DNA of 7,351 nt from an uncultured bacterium (lineage in GTDB: Bacteria; Verrucomicrobiota; Kiritimatiellia; CAIKKV01). The first letter of the stretch is position 1, and the number at the start of each line of letters is the position of its first letter. The stretch is from positions 1 to 7,351 of the forward strand of contig CAIKKV010000397.1 of assembly GCA_903828035.1 (NCBI GenBank), written 5' to 3'. The position numbers and the translations under genes are program-made. The notes under the pieces were generated by a model. That model was not told the origin of the DNA and searched no databases. It saw only the letters and a list, made by a program, of their open reading frames with translations. Shown in pieces: positions 1-5,079 of this stretch.

Positions 1-5
1 CAACA

Positions 6-34
6 TTGACGCGGCCTGCGCTGGAAGGTATAGT
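6..34 (+). promoter_or_regulatory. Sigma70-type promoter of the six-gene operon
   Basis: A -35 box TTGACG lies at 6-11 and a -10 box TATAGT at 29-34, separated by exactly 17 bp. Each box differs from consensus at one position. Transcription would start near 40-42, giving a leader of about 50 nt before the first gene at 93. The promoter near the tRNA has the same -35 hexamer and the same spacing, which supports both calls. Confidence 0.8.
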
Positions 35-50
35 AGACGGGAAAGGCTTC

Positions 51-77
51 ATGCGGTTTTGTAGTATTGTGAATTGA
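51..77 (+). other. Possible 8-codon leader ORF in the 5' UTR
   Basis: Just after the predicted transcription start, an ATG at 51 opens a frame of eight codons (MRFCSIVN) closed by TGA at 75-77, 15 nt before the first gene. It is preceded by a purine-rich GAAAGG at 41-46 that could act as a ribosome binding site. It has no run of a regulatory amino acid and no attenuator hairpin that I can see, so it may be chance. Confidence 0.2.
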
Positions 78-92
78 GTCAGGGGAAGACGA

Positions 93-1481
93 ATGCTTAG
101 GTTCAACCAGGGCTATAATACGTTCGATTACGATTCGTATACCGTTCATCTGGACAATCCGGCCGAGCCGAATCTGTTCCGTCCGCTTTTTCCCTATGAC
201 GACGTGCCGCGGATCGGCTTCAATCATCGCCTGGTGCCGATGAAGATGCCCAAGGATATCTGGATCACGGACACGACCTTCCGGGACGGCCAGCAGGCCA
301 TGCCGCCGTACACCGTCCGCCAGATCGTGGATCTCTACAAGATGCTCCACCGGATGGGCGGCCCCACCGGCGTGATTCGGCAGTCCGAGTTTTTCCTTTA
401 CACGAAAAAGGACCAGGAGGCGGTCCACGAGGTGCTGTCGCTGGGGTACCGCTTTCCCGAGGTGACGGGGTGGGTGCGCGCCACGCGCAAGGACCTGGCC
501 CTGGCCCGCGAGCTGGGGCTCAAGGAGACCGGCATCCTGACCTCGGCCTCGGACTACCACATCTACCTCAAGCTCCGCAAGAACCGCAAAGAGGCGCTGG
601 ACGACTACCTGAACGTCGTGCGCGACGCCCTGGACGTGGGCATCGCCCCGCGCTGTCATTTCGAGGATGCCACCCGAGCCGATTTCTACGGCTTCGTGGT
701 GCCCTTCGCCCACGAGCTGATGAAGCTGGCCGAGTCGAGCCACATCCCGATCAAGATCCGCGTGTGCGACACGATGGGGCTCGGCGTTCCGTATCCCGGC
801 GTCTGCATGCCGCGCTCCGTGCCCGGGCTCATCTACGGCCTCCAGTACTACGCGGGCGTGCCCAGCGAGTGGATCGAGTGGCACGGCCACAACGACCTGT
901 TCCTGGTCACCGCGAACGCCGTCACCGCCTGGCTCTACGGCTGCTGCTCCGCCAACGGCACCATGCTGGGCCTGGGCGAGCGCACGGGCAATCCGCCCAT
1001 CGAGGCGCTGATCATCAACTACCTGCAGCTCAAGGGCAACGAGGCGAAGGTCGATACCACGGTCATCACCGAGATGGCCGAGTACTTCGAGAAGGAGCTG
1101 CACGTCTCCATTCCCACCAACCAGCCGCTGGTGGGAAGCGGATTCAACACCACCAGCGCCGGCGTGCATGCCGACGGGCTCCTCAAGAACGAGGAGATCT
1201 ACAACGTCTTCAACACCGAGAAGCTGCTGCGCCGCCCGGTCAAGCTGGCCATCAACGACAAGAGCGGCCTGGCGGGAATCGTGCTCTGGATCCGCAATAC
1301 GCTGGGCGAGGGCAAGAAGACCCCGCTGCAGAAGGATCATCCCGGCGTGAAGAAGATATACGAGTGGATGACGGCGCAGTATGAAACCGGCCGCGTGGCC
1401 CAGATATCGGACGCCGAAATCCGCGCGCAGGTGAAGGTTCACCTGGCGGCGTGGCTGGCGGAAAATGACTATGCATTATGA
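93..1481 (+). CDS. DRE-TIM metallolyase, probable Re-citrate synthase
   Basis: This 462-residue cytosolic enzyme belongs to the HMG-CoA lyase-like TIM-barrel family of isopropylmalate, homocitrate and citramalate synthases. The barrel starts near residue 56. It shows the family signature in the form DTTFRDGQQ (60-68), where isopropylmalate synthases usually have LRDGEQ, and the metal-binding HGHND (264-268). Stretches such as GGPTGVIRQSEFFLY, KETGILTSASDYHI, GERTGNPPIEALI and SAGVHADGLLKNEEIYN match what I remember of the Re-citrate synthase group typified by Clostridium kluyveri. That enzyme condenses acetyl-CoA with oxaloacetate to citrate, leading to 2-oxoglutarate and glutamate in anaerobes. 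There is no C-terminal leucine-binding LeuA regulatory domain, which argues against a classical LeuA. The ATG at 93 has AGGGGA at 81-86. It is the first gene of the operon. The fold is near certain; the exact substrate is inferred, with homocitrate or citramalate synthase as alternatives. Confidence 0.75.
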   Translation: MLRFNQGYNTFDYDSYTVHLDNPAEPNLFRPLFPYDDVPRIGFNHRLVPMKMPKDIWITDTTFRDGQQAMPPYTVRQIVDLYKMLHRMGGPTGVIRQSEFFLYTKKDQEAVHEVLSLGYRFPEVTGWVRATRKDLALARELGLKETGILTSASDYHIYLKLRKNRKEALDDYLNVVRDALDVGIAPRCHFEDATRADFYGFVVPFAHELMKLAESSHIPIKIRVCDTMGLGVPYPGVCMPRSVPGLIYGLQYYAGVPSEWIEWHGHNDLFLVTANAVTAWLYGCCSANGTMLGLGERTGNPPIEALIINYLQLKGNEAKVDTTVITEMAEYFEKELHVSIPTNQPLVGSGFNTTSAGVHADGLLKNEEIYNVFNTEKLLRRPVKLAINDKSGLAGIVLWIRNTLGEGKKTPLQKDHPGVKKIYEWMTAQYETGRVAQISDAEIRAQVKVHLAAWLAENDYAL

Positions 1482-2055
1482 GGTGGTGACATACGGGGAT
1501 CCGGTCCTTCGCAAAAAGGCCGAACCCGTGACCGTGTTTGACGCGGCCCTGCGGCGCCTGGCGGCCGACATGCTCCGGACCATGAACGAGGCGCGCGGCG
1601 TGGGCCTGGCGGCCGAGCAGGTCGGCCGGACATGCGCGCTTTGCGTGATCGCGATCCCGCCCGAAGCCGATGTGGACGTGGAAGACGGCCCCCGGCTGAA
1701 CCCCGACGTGGCCAGGCCCCTGGTCATGGCCAACCCCCGCATCACGGCGCGCGCCGGCGAGATGGAGGGCGAGGAGGGGTGCCTGAGCTTTCCCGCCATC
1801 TACGGGCCCGTCAAGCGGGCCTACGAGGTCACGGCCGAGTACCAGGACCTGGACGGCATCGGCCGCCGGGTCGCCGTGCGCGGCCTGCTTTCCCGGGCGG
1901 TGCAGCACGAGCTCGACCACCTTCGCGGCGTGCTGCTGATCGACCATTTTTCGGCTCCCCGCAAGCTGACCCTGGGCCTGGCGCTCAAGCGGCTCAAGAA
2001 AGAGACGCAGCAGCGGGCCAGGGAAGCGGCCGCCGGCGGGACGGGTGGCGGCTGA
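1471..2055 (+). CDS. def: Peptide deformylase
   Basis: This metalloenzyme removes the formyl group from the N-terminal methionine of nascent proteins at the ribosome exit. All three family motifs are intact. Counted from the start at 1471 they are GVGLAAEQ (43-50), EEGCLS (101-106, metal ligand Cys104) and HELDH (146-150, two His ligands and the catalytic Glu). Length is 194 residues, slightly longer than usual because of an insert near PPEADVDVEDG and a basic, Gly-rich tail. Another ATG lies at 1465. I prefer 1471 because MHYEVVTYGDPVLR then aligns with the typical deformylase N-terminus and the GGCGG at 1457-1461 is better spaced. The start lies inside the end of the preceding gene (11-nt overlap), which suggests translational coupling. 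No fmt gene is visible next to it. Identification is firm. Confidence 0.96.
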   Translation: MHYEVVTYGDPVLRKKAEPVTVFDAALRRLAADMLRTMNEARGVGLAAEQVGRTCALCVIAIPPEADVDVEDGPRLNPDVARPLVMANPRITARAGEMEGEEGCLSFPAIYGPVKRAYEVTAEYQDLDGIGRRVAVRGLLSRAVQHELDHLRGVLLIDHFSAPRKLTLGLALKRLKKETQQRAREAAAGGTGGG

Positions 2056-2056
2056 T

Positions 2057-2770
2057 ATGACCACGCCGGAAAAACACGACCCCTTCGACTTCTGGTATGC
2101 CGTCAACCAGACGGAGATCCTCCACATGCCCGCGCGCCGGCTGGAAACCTTCGGCGCCACCCTGGTCAACTATTCGATGATCAGCGAGCCCATGGACAAC
2201 ACCTGCCAGACGCGCGTGCGCGAGGGGCGCATCCAGGCCTTCCAGCCGCAGATCCTCACGCCCCAGTCCTACGCCAGCAGCCTCCTCGACGGCTTCGGCA
2301 AGGAGGCCGAGGCGTATGCCGAATGGCTCCGCGACCACTCCAAGGACATGCACGTGCTGCGCTACGGGTTCCAGATCCGCAAGCAGGAGACCCAGGAGGT
2401 CCTGCTGACCGAGTCGCTCGCGATGGTCAAGGACCAGGTCACCGAGCGGGTCAAGGCCAAGGGCGATCCCATGGCCGCCGTGCTCACCGGCGTCGATCAC
2501 CCCTGGGAGGTCTGCCTCCTCAAGCTGATGGCCGACGTGATCCGCTACTCCGTGCCCGGCAACGTGCGCGAGCTGGAGCGCCGGCGGCTCTTCGACGATG
2601 CCGGCGGCATGCCGCGCGGGGTTCGCGACGAGCTGGAGTCCGATTTCAGGGCCGCTTCCCGCGATGGAAGGCTGGTCAAGCCGTTGGGCGTCAAGTTGCA
2701 GAACTATGGCGTGTTCGAGGAATACCAGGACCGATTTTTTGCGCTGGTCAATGCCGGCCGGGCCAAGTAG
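2057..2770 (+). CDS. Conserved-looking protein of unknown function
   Basis: I do not recognise a named family. The protein has 237 residues, no signal peptide and no membrane segment, so it is probably cytosolic. Its composition (many Arg, Glu, Leu and Ala, with aromatic-rich patches) suggests a mostly helical globular protein. Patches that look conserved are HDPFDFWYAVNQTEI (7-21), LETFGATLVNYSMISEPMD, GVDHPWEVCLLKLMADVI and NVRELERRRLF. I have a vague memory of similar proteins in Planctomycetes, Verrucomicrobia and Lentisphaerae, but cannot confirm it. An in-frame GTG lies at 2045; I chose the ATG at 2057, one base after the def stop, with GGTGG at 2045-2049 as a modest ribosome binding site. 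It sits between def and parA and is almost certainly co-transcribed with them. No catalytic motif stands out. Confidence 0.85.
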   Translation: MTTPEKHDPFDFWYAVNQTEILHMPARRLETFGATLVNYSMISEPMDNTCQTRVREGRIQAFQPQILTPQSYASSLLDGFGKEAEAYAEWLRDHSKDMHVLRYGFQIRKQETQEVLLTESLAMVKDQVTERVKAKGDPMAAVLTGVDHPWEVCLLKLMADVIRYSVPGNVRELERRRLFDDAGGMPRGVRDELESDFRAASRDGRLVKPLGVKLQNYGVFEEYQDRFFALVNAGRAK

Positions 2771-2776
2771 GGAGGG
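2770..2776 (+). promoter_or_regulatory. Ribosome binding site of parA
   Basis: GGGAGGG begins at the last base of the preceding stop codon and lies 9 nt before the ATG at 2786. It fixes the start of the ParA-type gene, whose N-terminus then reads MTRVIAVANQKGGVGKTT, as expected for the family. Confidence 0.7.
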
Positions 2777-2785
2777 TCTCCGCTT

Positions 2786-3679
2786 ATGACGCGTGTGATT
2801 GCCGTTGCCAATCAGAAGGGCGGGGTGGGCAAAACCACCACCGCCGTGAACATGGCCGCCTACCTGAGCGAAGCCCGCAAGAAGGTGCTGCTGGTCGACC
2901 TGGATCCCCAGGCCAACGCCAGCAGCGGCCTGGGCCTCGAGCGGATCGAGGGCGCCAGCATCTACGCCGCCCTGGTCGGCGAGTCGCCCGCCGCCGACAA
3001 GATCCGCCGGACCGTCCTGGACCGTCTCGATATCATCCCCTCGGAAGTCGACCTGTGCGGCGCCGAAATCGACGTGGCCCGCCTGGACCGCCACCTGTTC
3101 CGGCTCCGCGATGCCCTGGCGCCCATCGTGGCCGGGGACCGGTATGACTATATCCTGGTCGACTGCCCGCCCTCGCTGGGCATCCTGACCATGAACGCCC
3201 TGGCCGCGGCCGACACGCTCTTCATTCCCATCCAGTGCGAATACTATGCGCTGGAGGGGCTCAGCATCATCACCCACCTGATCCGCCAGCTCCGGGAGAC
3301 GGGCACCAACCCGGCCCTGGAGCTGGAGGGCATCATCATGACCATGTTCGACAGCCGCACCAACCTGTCGCAGCAGGTGGTCAACGAGGTGAAGGCCCAT
3401 TTCGGCGACGCCGTTTTCGAGTGCATCATTCCGCGCTCCGTGCGGCTGAGCGAGGCGCCCAGCTACGGGCAGCCCATCCTGCTGTACGACGACAACTGCC
3501 CGGGCGCCAAGGCCTACCGCCTGGCCTCCCGCGAGTGGATCCGCCGCGAGAAGCAGAAGCTGGCGGCGGCCAAGGCGGCCGCCATTCAGCCGGAAGCGCC
3601 GGCCGCGATCGAGCCGGGGGTTCAGCCCGAGGTCCCGCCTGTCGGGGAGGGCGGGGCGGCCGTCAGGCCCTCCGTCTGA
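2786..3679 (+). CDS. parA: ParA/Soj-family chromosome-partitioning ATPase
   Basis: ParA ATPases bind DNA non-specifically as ATP dimers and, with ParB bound to parS, drive segregation or positioning of chromosomes, plasmids or protein cargo. The deviant Walker A box is KGGVGKTTT (11-19), with the signature Lys11 and the P-loop Lys16. Then come VDLDPQANAS (37-46) and the Walker B-like LVDCPPSLG (124-132). PIQCEYYALEGLS and RSVRLSEAPSYGQPI are typical of the chromosomal Soj/ParA group. The ATPase core ends near residue 260. It is followed by about 37 extra residues rich in Ala, Pro, Gly and Glu, so the protein (297 residues) is longer than typical chromosomal ParA (about 255-265). No parB follows and I see no parS-like 16-mer, so the partner must be elsewhere or the protein may act on another cargo. 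It lies in the middle of the operon. Confidence 0.93.
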   Translation: MTRVIAVANQKGGVGKTTTAVNMAAYLSEARKKVLLVDLDPQANASSGLGLERIEGASIYAALVGESPAADKIRRTVLDRLDIIPSEVDLCGAEIDVARLDRHLFRLRDALAPIVAGDRYDYILVDCPPSLGILTMNALAAADTLFIPIQCEYYALEGLSIITHLIRQLRETGTNPALELEGIIMTMFDSRTNLSQQVVNEVKAHFGDAVFECIIPRSVRLSEAPSYGQPILLYDDNCPGAKAYRLASREWIRREKQKLAAAKAAAIQPEAPAAIEPGVQPEVPPVGEGGAAVRPSV

Positions 3680-3683
3680 GCCG

Positions 3684-4145
3684 ATGAAAGCATGGATCCA
3701 GCGGGTCACGCGCGGCAGCGTGACGATCGAGGGGAGGCGGGTCAGCGAAATCGGCCCCGGCTACGTGGTGCTGCTGGGCGTCCGGCGTGACGACACGGCC
3801 GAGGACGCCCGCTACCTGGCCGACCGGACCGTGAATCTGCGGATTTTCCCCGACTCCGATGGCAAGATGAACCGGTCGATCGAGGAGGTGGCCGGCGAGG
3901 TCCTGGTGGTTTCGCAGTTCACCCTGCAGGCGGACACGAGGAAGGGAAACCGGCCCAGCTTCATCGAGGCCGCCGATCCGGTGGCCGCCGAAGCGCTCTA
4001 TCATGAGTACACGGCGGCGCTCCGCCTGGCGTTGGGGGAGGAGCGGGTGGCCACAGGCGTGTTCCGGGCCGATATGGCGGTTGAGATCTTGAATGACGGG
4101 CCGGTTTCGATTGAGTTGAAATCCCGCCGGGAGACGGCGGGCTGA
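3684..4145 (+). CDS. dtd: D-aminoacyl-tRNA deacylase
   Basis: This cytosolic proofreading enzyme hydrolyses D-aminoacyl-tRNAs (and glycyl-tRNA-Ala), keeping D-amino acids out of proteins. The N-terminus MKAWIQRVTRGSVTIEG is typical. The SQFTL motif falls at 77-81, with Thr80 in the position of the family's active-site threonine. The Gly-cisPro loop reads NDGPVS (137-142; Gly139-Pro140), where most members end in Thr. KGNRPSF (87-93) and ADM (129-131) also match. Length is 153 residues against about 145 usual, the extra being a short polar C-terminal tail. The ATG starts 4 bp after the parA stop without a clear ribosome binding site, suggesting translational coupling. Sharing an operon with def makes sense, as both act on new translation products. 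Identification is firm. Confidence 0.96.
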   Translation: MKAWIQRVTRGSVTIEGRRVSEIGPGYVVLLGVRRDDTAEDARYLADRTVNLRIFPDSDGKMNRSIEEVAGEVLVVSQFTLQADTRKGNRPSFIEAADPVAAEALYHEYTAALRLALGEERVATGVFRADMAVEILNDGPVSIELKSRRETAG

Positions 4146-4156
4146 TCGGTTGCGCG

Positions 4157-4163
4157 AAAGGAG
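4157..4163 (+). promoter_or_regulatory. Ribosome binding site deciding the SurA-like start
   Basis: AAAGGAG lies 4 nt before the ATG at 4168. It favours that ATG over the in-frame TTG at 4150, which has no such signal and lies upstream of this site. Confidence 0.7.
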
Positions 4164-4167
4164 CGGT

Positions 4168-4797
4168 ATGGCGATTCGGGTGAATGGAGAGCTGGTGTCC
4201 AGCCGGGCGGTCCTCACGGAGCTGACCCGCCTGGTTAATTTTTATCGCGCGCACCTGCCCGAGGTGGATCTCGAGGAGAACCGGGAGCTCCTGATCCGCA
4301 AGGCGAAGGACCAGGCGATCGGCGCCCGGCTGCTCCTGGACGAGGCGCGCAAGGCGGGGGTGCGGGTGTCGGCGGAGGAAGCGGCGGCCCGGCGCGCGGT
4401 TCTGGTGCGGGAGGCGGGGAGCGAAGAGGAGTTCGCGGCCATCCGGGACAGCCAGGATATGGACGAGCTGATGTTCCAGCAGAGCATCGTGGACAGCCTG
4501 ATGATCGACAAGCTGGTGAAGGCGCTGGTCAGCCGGATTGCGGAGCCGACCGGCGACGAGGTGAGGCAGTCCATGCAGGACCTGGAGCGGAAGGGCCGCC
4601 CGGCCACCCAGGAGAGCGCGCGCGATCTGCTGCTGCACGAGCGCCGCGGGCGCCTGCTGACGGAGTGCGTGGCCCTGCTGCGCAAGAAGGCGGCGGTGGA
4701 GGATGCCGAGGAGTTTGAGGGCGCGGACATCGATGCGCTCTTCGATGCTTTTCTTGATGACGGGCTCGAAAATGTTGACGCGCCCGGCGAGGGGTGA
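4168..4797 (+). CDS. SurA N-terminal-like protein lacking a PPIase domain
   Basis: The 209-residue product begins MAIRVNGELVSSRAVLTEL and continues with helices ending in LLLDEARKAGVRVSAEE. That VNG-helix-LL-x2-EA-x-KAG-x-x-VS pattern is what I associate with the N-terminal chaperone domain of SurA, PrsA and related parvulin-type proteins. Near residue 124 an EPTGDEV segment appears, which in those proteins leads into the PPIase domain. Here it runs directly into a basic helix (about 140-170, RDLLLHERRGRLLTECV) resembling the C-terminal helix that packs on the N-domain. No parvulin domain fits. The tail is acidic (EEFEGADIDALFDAFLDD). There is no signal peptide, so unlike SurA it should be cytosolic. 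A role as an ATP-independent folding factor would fit its neighbours def and dtd but is inferred. The last 23 bases overlap the predicted tRNA promoter. Confidence 0.8.
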   Translation: MAIRVNGELVSSRAVLTELTRLVNFYRAHLPEVDLEENRELLIRKAKDQAIGARLLLDEARKAGVRVSAEEAAARRAVLVREAGSEEEFAAIRDSQDMDELMFQQSIVDSLMIDKLVKALVSRIAEPTGDEVRQSMQDLERKGRPATQESARDLLLHERRGRLLTECVALLRKKAAVEDAEEFEGADIDALFDAFLDDGLENVDAPGEG

Positions 4798-4803
4798 TAG
4801 AGT
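4775..4803 (+). promoter_or_regulatory. Sigma70-type promoter for tRNA-Pro, overlapping the upstream CDS
   Basis: TTGACG at 4775-4780 and TAGAGT at 4798-4803 are separated by 17 bp, the same -35 hexamer and spacing as the promoter at 6-34. The -35 box and spacer lie in the last codons of the SurA-like gene, and the -10 begins right after its stop. Transcription would start near 4810, about 27 nt before the mature tRNA. The -10 matches consensus at four of six positions. Confidence 0.65.
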
Positions 4804-4836
4804 ACAGCACTTTTTTGATAGCTTTGAGCACCATGT

Positions 4837-4913
4837 CGGGGCGTAGCGCAGCCTGGTAGCGCGTTTGCTTGGGGTGCAAGAGGTCGAGGGTTCAAATCCC
4901 TCCGCCCCGACCA
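4837..4913 (+). tRNA. tRNA-Pro (anticodon GGG)
   Basis: This is a complete cloverleaf of 77 nt including CCA. The acceptor stem CGGGGCG (4837-4843) pairs perfectly with CGCCCCG (4903-4909). The discriminator is A4910 and CCA is encoded at 4911-4913. The D-arm holds GCGCAGCCTGGTAGCGC. The anticodon stem is TTTGC/GCAAG (one G-U pair) around the loop TTGGGGT, placing anticodon GGG at 4871-4873. The T-arm is GAGGG-TTCAAAT-CCCTC (4886-4902). The C1-G72 pair and A73 are bacterial tRNA-Pro hallmarks. It reads CCC and CCU proline codons. It has its own likely promoter and lies at the junction between the housekeeping operon and the secreted-protein genes. Confidence 0.98.
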
Positions 4914-4978
4914 ATTTTCGCCTGGCACGAGCCATGGCAAGACGAATGATCAATTATAGATGGTTTTTTTCAAGCATC

Positions 4979-5020
4979 TAGATGTAATCCTTTAGATGTA
5001 ATCCTTTAGATGTAATCATT
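4979..5020. repeat. Three tandem copies of a 14-bp unit
   Basis: The unit TAGATGTAATCCTT occurs at 4979-4992 and 4993-5006 without any difference, and at 5007-5020 with one change (CATT for CCTT). The array is followed by TAGG. A TAGATG also begins at 4957, 22 bp before the array, and may be the remnant of a further copy. The array sits about 60 bp before the ATG of the secreted-protein gene, so it could be binding sites, a slippage-prone spacer, or a trace of a mobile element next to the tRNA. Confidence 0.85.
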
Positions 5021-5063
5021 TAGGTTGACCCCGTATTTGATTTTAGCTAACTTCAATTCCCAA

Positions 5064-5070
5064 CAGGGAG
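5064..5070 (+). promoter_or_regulatory. Ribosome binding site of the secreted-protein gene
   Basis: CAGGGAG lies 9 nt before the ATG at 5080. This supports that ATG, which gives a complete signal peptide. Confidence 0.6.
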
Positions 5071-5079
5071 TACCAATCG

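Larger units (their letters stand above)
4914..5079. other. AT-rich intergenic region after tRNA-Pro
   Basis: These 166 bp are clearly richer in A+T than the flanking genes. They hold a TGGC-ACGA-GCCA mini-hairpin (4923-4934), a TAGATG/CATCTA inverted repeat (4957-4962 with 4975-4980) whose 12-nt loop contains T7, and a 14-bp tandem repeat. A TTGACC at 5025-5030 could be a -35 element for the next gene, but the matching -10 (TAACTT at 5048-5053) is poor. I see no gene here. Confidence 0.6.

Noticed and set aside
93..1481. First gene as ordinary LeuA (2-isopropylmalate synthase)
   Set aside because: The C-terminal allosteric domain is absent, the DRE-type motif reads FRDGQQ, and no other leucine-pathway gene is nearby.
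1252..2169. Minus-strand open frame of 305 codons across the first-gene/def boundary
   Set aside because: It is antisense to two firmly identified genes and has the same composition bias, with no ribosome binding site or family motif.
1994..3709. Long open frame of 571 codons on the minus strand
   Set aside because: It lies antisense to def, the unknown gene and parA. Its product is low-complexity (Gly, Ala, Asp, His, Gln rich) without any recognisable motif, as expected from third-position GC bias in high-GC DNA.
4811..4816. T6 run after the SurA-like gene as an operon terminator
   Set aside because: No stable GC-rich stem precedes it, and it lies within the predicted leader of the tRNA transcript.
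3961..4953. Minus-strand open frame of 330 codons covering dtd, the SurA-like gene and the tRNA
   Set aside because: It reads through a certain tRNA and two supported genes in reverse, which makes it a shadow frame.
4957..4980. TAGATG/CATCTA inverted repeat with T7 as a terminator after the tRNA
   Set aside because: The stem has only six base pairs, mostly A-T, and the T run is in the loop rather than after the stem.
4979..5020. The 14-bp tandem array as a CRISPR
   Set aside because: The units are too short and directly adjacent, with no spacers, and no cas gene is present.
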